Positions 26,491 to 32,001 of a stretch of 32,001 bases of DNA are shown here, in pieces (the first letter of the stretch is position 1; the number at the start of each line of letters is the position of its first letter). This DNA is from Bacteroidota bacterium (GTDB taxonomy: Bacteria > Bacteroidota > Bacteroidia > UKL13-3): the NCBI GenBank assembly GCA_030680835.1, contig JAUXUD010000061.1, positions 1-32,001 on the forward strand, in the 5' to 3' direction. The position numbers were made by a program, and so were the translations under genes. The notes under the pieces are model-generated. The model was given only the letters and a program-made list of their open reading frames with translations, did no database searches and was not told the DNA's origin.

Positions 26491-26889
26491 ATGAATTTGA
26501 GCGCTAAAAATATAGCAATACTTGTTTCCAACGGATTTGAGCAATTTGAGTTTGAAACTATGGTAAGGGAATTAATTTCAGTTCATGCAGCTCTGGATGT
26601 GGTTGCTGTGTAAAAGGCAAAATACGCACTCTATTTTATCCATTAATCCAGACCGGTTTGATCCGGTTGCACTGAAAATTTTCATTCAGAATAAGAAGCC
26701 AATTGTTACTTTATTTGCAGTTGATAAATACAAACAGGAGCAATTCACCTATCCTTCCAATAAATTACCGGTAAAAAAATAAAATTGAAATTAACCTGGC
26801 TTGAATTTTTTTCAAAGGTTAAACATTTCGACCTGGTTTTAACAAACGGGTTCTATGATTTAAAAGATATGAAAATTATCAATAAATAA
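26491..26889 (+). pseudogene. Decayed DJ-1/PfpI (class I glutamine amidotransferase-like) gene
   Basis: From the ATG at 26491 a 40-codon frame reads NIAILVSNGFEQFEFETMVREL, the first strand and helix of DJ-1/PfpI proteins, and stops at 26611. In another frame (to 26782) SINPDRFDPVALKIFIQNKKPI matches the family segment with NPD, DP.A, F and KP before the nucleophile Cys. The expected AICH region is missing (here IVTLFAVD). In a third frame (26782-26889) LVLTNGFYDLKDMKIINK resembles the C-terminal end. The central part between the first two pieces is deleted, and about 400 of the expected ~540-570 bp remain. No functional product is likely. The 156 bp after it (26890-27045) hold nothing recognisable. 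Confidence 0.7.
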
Positions 26890-27045
26890 TTAACCTGTAA
26901 GAATAACATAACAGATAAAATGTGCAAAAAATTACCCGAAGTGCGTATAAAATTCCTATACAAAAATAAAGGTATCCAAAAAATTCAGGCTTAATAATAA
27001 TTGGTATTATTTTGGTTACCATCATGTCACTTAACAGGTAATTTT

Positions 27046-27468
27046 ATGAAAATAATTACAACACGACTTAGGGGCTATCTTGATTATACTATTGGAATTA
27101 CACTGATTGTCATGCCCTGGATTTTCAACCTTTCAAATTTAAAAAGTGTGAGCTGGCCAATGATTATAGCGGGAATCGTAACAATTATTCAAAGTCTGGC
27201 CACCGATTATGAATGTGGAATATTCAGACAAATTAGTATGAAAACACACATGAAGATTGATTTTATAATGGGTTTGTGTTTATTGATAATCCCATTAGCA
27301 ACAAACCTGTTTATTTATTCCCCATTCATTGTTTTTGGTTCAGTGAAGATACTTTTACATATTTTCACCAACCCCATACCTTCATATAAAGGATACAAAG
27401 GATATGCATATAATAAGTTTAAAAGTACGTATAATAAATTCGAAAAGTTTCCAACCATGAAATATTAA
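27046..27468 (+). CDS. Small SPW-repeat-like membrane protein
   Basis: I start at the ATG at 27046 (140 residues): the 15 extra codons from 27001 are not conserved-looking, while MKIITTRLRGYLDYTIGI gives a natural N-terminus. Two similar halves each have a pair of hydrophobic helices: LDYTIGITLIVMPWIFNLS with a following MIIAGIVTIIQSLA, and IDFIMGLCLLIIPLATNLF with PFIVFGSVKILLHIF. The D-x-x-x-G-x-x-L-x-x-x-P-W pattern in the first half recalls SPW repeat proteins; the second half has lost the PW. Four inner-membrane segments are predicted, with a basic Tyr/Lys-rich tail. Function is unknown. It lies between a decayed DJ-1 gene and a universal stress protein gene, a stress-linked setting. Confidence 0.65.
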   Translation: MKIITTRLRGYLDYTIGITLIVMPWIFNLSNLKSVSWPMIIAGIVTIIQSLATDYECGIFRQISMKTHMKIDFIMGLCLLIIPLATNLFIYSPFIVFGSVKILLHIFTNPIPSYKGYKGYAYNKFKSTYNKFEKFPTMKY

Positions 27469-27525
27469 TCAGGGATTTTTATTGATATTAAAACTCCTGA
27501 TACCAAACTTTAAAATGAAATTAAA

Positions 27526-28431
27526 ATGGGAAACAAATTCAATATTTTATTAGCAACAGATTATTCTGATGCAATTATGAATGCCGAACGTTATGCCTTT
27601 CAGTTCGCAAAATATACAAAATCCCACCTAAGGATCATTCATGTTTTTAAATTTAAACCCCTTTTAGGAATAATTGAAGAAAGTGATTATGGGGCAGGGG
27701 AATATTATCCATTGGAAGAAGAAATAAATAAACTGGAACAGCATGTCCTTCTGATTCTTGCTTCATTACAAATCAATACGTACGATGTAAAATATGAATG
27801 TGTGGTAAGAGAAGGAAATATACGGGAGGAGATTATGTCGGAAGCGGTTGAATCGGGTTCGGATCTGATCATTGCGGGAACGCATGGGGTTGGCTTACTT
27901 CAAAAAATAATGTTGGGAACCCATACCTGGGATATCATTAAAAATTCGGCCGTTCCGGTTTTGGCTATTCCGGAAGATGCACTTTTTACCGGAATCAGGC
28001 ATGTTGCATACGTAGCTGAATTCAGGGAAGAGGAAATTAATGCTATTTATTTTTTGAATGAATTTGCCAATGCCATGCAGGCACAACTTACCGTATTGCA
28101 CATAACCAATTATTCCAAATCCAGGGAATTTGAAAAATTTATGTTTGATAAATTCAGAAAAGAACTGAACAATAAAATAAAACAGCCTCCTGTAAAAATA
28201 TTCATGTTGCGTCATGAGGACAAAGTAACGGGTCTGAATATTTTTTGTATGATTAATAAAATAAGCTGGCTAGCCATGTCAAACGGTAAATCCAACTGGG
28301 TTGAAAAAATAATTTATCCGGATGGAAGCGGTATTCGTAAAATGACTTTTAATACGCATGTGCCTCTTTTTATTATACCCGATATTTATGATCCAATAGC
28401 AAATCCTGATCTATTGCTTAAAACAATATGA
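27526..28431 (+). CDS. Tandem universal stress protein (UspA family)
   Basis: The 301-residue cytoplasmic protein has two Usp domains. The first (~1-150) begins NILLATDYSDAIMNAERYAF and ends with GTHGVGLLQKIMLGT (from Gly118), an exact G-2x-G-9x-G-(S/T) ATP-binding motif, followed by VPVLAIP. The second (~160-290) keeps the fold, with VAYVAEF at its start and VPLFIIP at its end, but its nucleotide motif is degenerate (SNGKSNWVEKII). This domain pairing is common in Bacteroidota stress proteins, where the first half binds ATP and the second is thought to be structural. The gene is 57 bp after the membrane protein gene; an inverted repeat (ATCAGG at 27468-27473, CCTGAT at 27497-27502) lies in the gap. 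The two genes may be cotranscribed. Confidence 0.87.
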   Translation: MGNKFNILLATDYSDAIMNAERYAFQFAKYTKSHLRIIHVFKFKPLLGIIEESDYGAGEYYPLEEEINKLEQHVLLILASLQINTYDVKYECVVREGNIREEIMSEAVESGSDLIIAGTHGVGLLQKIMLGTHTWDIIKNSAVPVLAIPEDALFTGIRHVAYVAEFREEEINAIYFLNEFANAMQAQLTVLHITNYSKSREFEKFMFDKFRKELNNKIKQPPVKIFMLRHEDKVTGLNIFCMINKISWLAMSNGKSNWVEKIIYPDGSGIRKMTFNTHVPLFIIPDIYDPIANPDLLLKTI

Positions 28432-28537
28432 ACTCAACTAAAAAGGGTTTGGATTTTTTATGGTGCTGAAAGGATCCTGCATCTCCCTCAGTTTTCTGTT
28501 TCCCGGATAACAATACAAAAATATTTGAGTTTCCTTT

Positions 28538-29101
28538 TCAAATCGGTTTAAAAGAAAAAATGTTTTTTTGTTTCATTTTCTTATAGAAGGAAGAGGTAAT
28601 TCCTGTAACTTTCTTGAATTGCCCGGAAAGATGCCCGACGCTACTGTAATGCAGCTTCCAGGCTATTTCAGAAAGTGTTAGTTCACTGAAAATCAGTAAT
28701 TCTTTAACCCTTTCAATTTTATGGGCAATGATATACTGTTCAACCGTTGTACCTTTTACTTCCGAAAAAGTATTGGATATATACGTATAATTATAATTGA
28801 GTTTTCTGCTGATATAATCCGAATATTTTGTTTTGGGTAATTCATCATCAGAATAATGAATCATTTGGATGATTACATTCTTTACTTTCTCCGTAATGCT
28901 ATTCTTTTTTTCATCGATTAATTCCAGACCGTATTTCAGCAGGGCTGCTTCAAGAAAAATGCGCTGTTCGGCAGAAATGTTTTCCCTGATACTGACATAA
29001 CCGATATTCACAGATGTGCAATGCAAGCCGAATTCCTGCAAAACGGATTTAACTATTTTTTTACAGTTATTATCAACCATATTTTTAATGAAAAGTTTCA
29101 T
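28538..29101 (-). CDS. AraC-type transcriptional regulator with small N-terminal domain
   Basis: The 187-residue protein ends in an AraC/XylS double helix-turn-helix (~90-180): KLNYNYTYISNTFSEVKG is the first HTH and LTLSEIAWKLHYSSVGHLSGQF the second, with the GxxxGxxxxFYKKM-like end altered to VTGITSSFYKKM. The N-terminal ~68 residues (MKLFIKNMVDNNCKKIVKSV, then INIGYVSI-like VNIGYVSI) do not resemble the cupin sensor of classical AraC proteins. They look like a small alpha-beta domain reminiscent of heavy-metal-associated (HMA) folds, here with one Cys only. From memory this architecture recurs in Bacteroidota. Its ligand and targets are unknown. It follows the 117-residue protein gene by 47 bp on the same strand and may share its transcript. 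Confidence 0.85.
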   Translation of the reverse strand: MKLFIKNMVDNNCKKIVKSVLQEFGLHCTSVNIGYVSIRENISAEQRIFLEAALLKYGLELIDEKKNSITEKVKNVIIQMIHYSDDELPKTKYSDYISRKLNYNYTYISNTFSEVKGTTVEQYIIAHKIERVKELLIFSELTLSEIAWKLHYSSVGHLSGQFKKVTGITSSFYKKMKQKNIFSFKPI

Positions 29102-29148
29102 AACTAAAATTATTAATTAAACATTGTTTGATACTAAAAATTTAGGTG

Positions 29149-29502
29149 TTATTCCTCATTTTTTGAGGGATTCGTATTTTTCATGATTTCATTTACCTCT
29201 TTTATAAACCGGGAAATTCCGCTATCGGCATATACTCCATATGCATCCGCAATGACTCCCTTTAGGCCGTCAATGGTTTCGATGGCATATAAAATGGAAT
29301 TATCCGAAGGATCGCTCGCTCCCTCAAAACGGTAAAAATTTACTATTTTTACCTGCCAGGGGCGGTAACATTTGTTTGAATCAACCACATGTAATTTCCC
29401 GTTTTCAACCATAAAATTGATGATAAATCCTTCAGCCTGTAGTTTATTCATACAATCTGACATGGATTTCATTTCTGTTTTTTCGTGCCTGATAATTTCC
29501 AT
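29149..29502 (-). CDS. Conserved hypothetical protein, YRFEG/YGVYAD family
   Basis: The 117-residue soluble protein has a central IVNFYRFEGASDPSDNSILYAI and GLKGVIADAYGVYAD. This pattern is, from memory, found in a small Bacteroidota family sometimes mislabelled phosphoribosylpyrophosphate synthetase; it has no PRPP-synthetase motif and is far too short for that enzyme. The N-terminal helix (MSDCMNKLQAEGFIINF) precedes the core. No signal peptide or membrane segment is present. It is followed by the AraC-type regulator and divergent from the stand-alone receiver gene. No function can be assigned. Confidence 0.75.
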   Translation of the reverse strand: MEIIRHEKTEMKSMSDCMNKLQAEGFIINFMVENGKLHVVDSNKCYRPWQVKIVNFYRFEGASDPSDNSILYAIETIDGLKGVIADAYGVYADSGISRFIKEVNEIMKNTNPSKNEE

Positions 29503-29605
29503 TGTAAGCGTTTATATTTATATTTGAGTATAAATAGTAAATACAAATGACATGCCGGATTTAGAAAATAACGAATTGGAATTTTTCCAAAATATTTTCA
29601 AACTG

Positions 29606-29637
29606 TTTAGGATACTTTGTAAATTTCCATAATTTTG
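29606..29637 (+). promoter_or_regulatory. Probable promoter of the stand-alone receiver gene
   Basis: TAATTTTG at 29630-29637 matches the Bacteroidota -7 consensus. TTTA at 29606-29609, one mismatch from the -33 TTTG, lies 20 nt upstream. The predicted leader is about 22 nt to the ATG at 29666. Confidence 0.45.
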
Positions 29638-29665
29638 ATTCAGAAAAACCTTACAATTGCGCATC

Positions 29666-30136
29666 ATGTTACCCACGCTACCGATACCTTCAGTTAAGAA
29701 TATTATAATAGCTGATGATGATTGGGATGACCAGATTCTCTTTAAGGAAGCGGTTGACAATCATCAATATGCCCCATTCATCCAGGTTTTTTCCAGTGGA
29801 AATAAATTAATAAAGGCTTTGGAATCGGGACCATTGCCCGACCTAATTGTTCTTGACCTGAATATGCCAAATAAAAACGGAATTGAATGCCTGCAGGAAA
29901 TCCGGTCCAATCCCCGGCAAAAAAATATTCCCATTGTAATATTCACAACTTCTAAAGATATCCGGGATATCGAGTTATGTTATATACATGGAGCGCAGCT
30001 TTTCTTTTCAAAACCCCATACCTTTGAACTGTTAAAAAACATGGTTCATTATATGATCAGTATTGACTGGTTAAATTTTCCTAAAAAAACGGATAAGGAT
30101 TTGTTTATTGAAATTGCAACAAAAGGTCTTTATTAA
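29666..30136 (+). CDS. Stand-alone receiver protein (CheY/Rcp1-like)
   Basis: The ATG at 29666 gives 156 residues; an in-frame TTG three codons upstream is less likely because ATG is available and the spacing to the -7 box suits it. The receiver domain starts NIIIADDDWDDQILFKEAV (acidic pair), has the phosphorylated Asp64 in LIVLDLNMPN, Thr in VIFTTS, and Lys in FSKPH. The D-D-x-x-D-D pattern after strand 1 and the length of the beta4-alpha4 region resemble Rcp1-type response regulators that pair with SHDLQEPL-type phytochrome-class kinases. There is no output domain, so it probably passes phosphate onward or binds a target protein. Candidate donors are the kinases of this window that carry that HisKA motif. 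A convergent REC-kinase gene follows. Confidence 0.9.
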   Translation: MLPTLPIPSVKNIIIADDDWDDQILFKEAVDNHQYAPFIQVFSSGNKLIKALESGPLPDLIVLDLNMPNKNGIECLQEIRSNPRQKNIPIVIFTTSKDIRDIELCYIHGAQLFFSKPHTFELLKNMVHYMISIDWLNFPKKTDKDLFIEIATKGLY

Positions 30137-30227
30137 AATGTAGCATTCACATTTGAAAATTTTCGTTGATTGGCACTGCCAGCATATTAATTATTTACAG
30201 AAAGGTTTCAATTTAGCTGTTTTAATC

Positions 30228-31316
30228 TCACAGGGGCAGAGAAATAATAAATTCCGCTCCGGTGCCTGTATTGCTTTTAACTTCTATTTTGCCTCTGTGA
30301 CTCAAAATAATACTTTGTACCGATGAAAGACCTAATCCGGTGCCTTTTGGCTTCGAAGTAAAAAAGGGTTCAAACAATCTTTCTTTGGCTTCTTCGGAAA
30401 TTCCGGGACCATTATCGCTAATGTGGATTTTAATATTCCCTTTAACTTTCATCACCTTTAATTCAATAACTCCCGTGTTTTCTTCAAGAGCTTCTATTGA
30501 ATTGATGATAATGTTTAATAAGGCAATTTTCATTTTTTCTTCATCCAGTTCCAATTCAAATACCGGGTCCGAATAATTTTCAATCAGGCGGATTGAGTTG
30601 AATTGAATTCTGTCGTGCGCCATAGTGAGCGTATCTCTGATTACTTCAATGAGATTTATTTTTTTAAGATTAACATCTCCAAACCGGGTTGAATCAAGCA
30701 GATTTCTTACCAGTTGATTGATGCGTTTGCTGTTGCGTGTTATTATTTCAATATATGACAATACCTCCGAATTTTCTTGAAATGTATTCCTTAATTGTTC
30801 AGCACTTAACAAAATATTGGTTAATGGATTTTTAACTTCATGCGCAATCATTTTGGCAATTCTGTCTGTGCTCACTAATTTGTTTATCGTACTCTGATAA
30901 TGTTCATTTTCCTTTAAAATCCGTGCGCTGTTGGCCCTCTCAAGTACATACCTGATTGCGCGTTCCAGAGATGATGAATCAAAACTCCCTTTTACCAGGT
31001 AATCTGATGCTCCCAGAGTCATGGCTTCCATATCAATTGCAGTATTTCCTTTACCGGTAAGTACCATTACCGGTAAAACCGGATTAAATGCTTTAACTGT
31101 TTTTAATACCTCCAGTCCGCTGGTATTCCCCAATAAATAATCTGTAATAACAAGGTCAAACACCTGTTCCTTTAAATGATCCAGAAAACTAAAATAATTG
31201 GTTACCCACTTTATCTCAAATTCAATGGAAGTATCCGAAAGAAAATCCCGGATGATTATGTAATCATCCTCATCATCTTCAACCAATAAAATTTTAACAG
31301 GTAAGGAACTCTTCAT
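30228..31316 (-). CDS. REC-histidine kinase
   Basis: The 362-residue soluble protein has a receiver at ~5-125 (ILLVEDDEDD, Asp59 in LVITDYLLG, VLTGKG, Lys in YLVKGS). A linker helix joins it to HisKA with MIAHEVKNPLTNI (His159), the H-E-x-K-N-P type found in NtrB-like kinases, and HATPase with DNGPGIS and GTGLGLSSVQSII. It therefore belongs to a different HisKA class from the SHDLQEPLRK kinases around it. Its start overlaps the stop of the upstream kinase by ATGA (31313-31316), implying translational coupling and a shared operon. The receiver-first order suggests it is activated by phosphorylation, plausibly from the upstream kinase. NtrB-like kinases often feed NtrC-type sigma-54 activators, but none is in the window. 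Confidence 0.9.
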   Translation of the reverse strand: MKSSLPVKILLVEDDEDDYIIIRDFLSDTSIEFEIKWVTNYFSFLDHLKEQVFDLVITDYLLGNTSGLEVLKTVKAFNPVLPVMVLTGKGNTAIDMEAMTLGASDYLVKGSFDSSSLERAIRYVLERANSARILKENEHYQSTINKLVSTDRIAKMIAHEVKNPLTNILLSAEQLRNTFQENSEVLSYIEIITRNSKRINQLVRNLLDSTRFGDVNLKKINLIEVIRDTLTMAHDRIQFNSIRLIENYSDPVFELELDEEKMKIALLNIIINSIEALEENTGVIELKVMKVKGNIKIHISDNGPGISEEAKERLFEPFFTSKPKGTGLGLSSVQSIILSHRGKIEVKSNTGTGAEFIISLPL

Positions 31317-32001
31317 TTTTTTAATTTGATAACCTTTGGTAAATATACTAAAAAGCTTGAACCTTTGTCTTCCTCACTGATCGCGCTGATATAACCATGG
31401 TGGTTTTCAACAATTTTTTTACAGATGCTAAGTCCGATACCTGTGCCTTCAAATTCACTCCTTCCGTGAAGTCGCTGAAATATTACGAATATCTTTTTAA
31501 GATCTTTTTCATTGAATCCGATTCCGTTATCCTTTATGGTTATTTTATAATATTCAGAATACAAAGGATTCATCAATTCATCGTTTAATAATTCACTGTT
31601 CAGTAATGTACAACCTATTTCTATAACAGGTTGAATTTCTTCTTTTGTAAATTTTATGGCATTGCTTATTAAATTTTGAAATAGCTGAATAATCTGTGTT
31701 TCATCGCCGTATATTTCGGGTAAAGTGCCATGCTGAATAAATATAACTTTACGTTTTTGTATAATCACTTCACAATTGTCCTTGCAAATGGTAATTACCT
31801 TTTCAAGATTTACATTTTCCATCTCTATTCCACCTTTCATGGCTTTTGAATAGGATAGCAAGTCATCTATCAAAACGCGCATACGGTCGGCAGCCCCGGA
31901 GATTCTCTGAAGATAGTTTTTCATGTCGGGTGTGGTAACAGATGCAAATTTTTGACTGATGATTTCATTAAAAGTCAAAATTTTTCTCAGCGGTTCCTGC
32001 A
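31313..32001 (-). CDS. Histidine kinase, 5' part outside the window
   Basis: The minus-strand frame is open to the right edge: the outermost codons read QEPLRKI, the tail of a SHDLQEPLRK HisKA motif, so the phospho-acceptor His lies just beyond base 32001. The TTG at 31976-31978 is internal, not a start. The visible part contains the second HisKA helix (DRMRVLIDDLLSYSKA) and a complete HATPase domain: NLISNAIKF, DNGIGF, FQRLHGRSEFEGTGIGLSIC and SSFLVYLP. The unseen N-terminus presumably holds a sensor domain such as PAS or GAF. It overlaps the downstream REC-kinase by 4 bp (ATGA). Confidence 0.9.
   Translation of the reverse strand, partial: QEPLRKILTFNEIISQKFASVTTPDMKNYLQRISGAADRMRVLIDDLLSYSKAMKGGIEMENVNLEKVITICKDNCEVIIQKRKVIFIQHGTLPEIYGDETQIIQLFQNLISNAIKFTKEEIQPVIEIGCTLLNSELLNDELMNPLYSEYYKITIKDNGIGFNEKDLKKIFVIFQRLHGRSEFEGTGIGLSICKKIVENHHGYISAISEEDKGSSFLVYLPKVIKLKK

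Noticed and set aside
26930-26993. Short plus-strand frame of 24 codons after the DJ-1 relic
   Set aside because: It is too short and AT-rich to support, with no start signal or family resemblance.
29657-29665. TTG start for the stand-alone receiver
   Set aside because: An ATG three codons downstream starts just before the receiver fold and suits the promoter spacing better.
30136-30181. Small inverted repeats (AAATGT/ACATTT and TGGCA/TGCCA) between the convergent receiver and REC-kinase genes
   Set aside because: Neither is followed by a T tract, and such short stems are expected by chance, so no terminator is called.
31976-31978. TTG as the start of the rightmost kinase
   Set aside because: The frame continues upstream to the window edge through QEPLRKI of HisKA, so the gene is truncated, not short.

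Overview
The window comes from an AT-rich member of the Bacteroidota, probably a gliding or environmental Sphingobacteriia/Chitinophagia/Cytophagia-type lineage. The evidence is two proteins with type IX secretion (T9SS) C-terminal sorting domains, an OmpA/TSP3 envelope protein, a phosphosulfolactate-synthase homologue, a Bacteroidetes-style malic enzyme fused to phosphotransacetylase, almost no Shine-Dalgarno sequences, and several matches to the Bacteroidota -7 promoter box (TAnnTTTG). No rRNA, tRNA, CRISPR array, insertion sequence or phage gene was seen.

Bases 1-12.8 kb hold housekeeping and envelope genes. They are the tail of a T9SS type B secreted protein; then on the minus strand maeB, a LOG-family nucleotidase, a yqeY-like gene, a comA-like gene and a TPR protein; then on the plus strand an M1 metallopeptidase with a barrel-like C-terminus, an ALDH7-type semialdehyde dehydrogenase, a DUF3108 protein and gcvH. 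Hairpin terminators and -7-like boxes divide this part into small transcription units.

Bases 12.9-32 kb are dominated by two-component signalling. There is a minus-strand soluble histidine kinase, a T9SS surface protein split by a frameshift, and then the centrepiece: a 2139-residue soluble hybrid kinase. Its sensory half is a poly-HAMP rod encoded by eleven 276-bp tandem units in perfect register, followed by GAF, HisKA, HATPase and three receiver domains. A REC-histidine kinase follows 9 bp downstream in the same operon. Further right lie a stand-alone receiver, a REC-kinase and a truncated kinase that overlap by ATGA, and an AraC-type regulator.

Between these signalling blocks sits a likely stress/envelope group: an OmpA-TSP3 protein behind a sigma-54-like promoter, a decayed DJ-1/PfpI gene, a small SPW-like membrane protein and a tandem universal stress protein. 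The repeat of the giant kinase closely resembles, from memory, the 90-residue repeats of fungal group III (Nik1/Os-1) osmosensing kinases. A working hypothesis is a cytoplasmic osmotic or envelope-stress phosphorelay with the OmpA/USP genes among its possible outputs. That link is inferred from position only.
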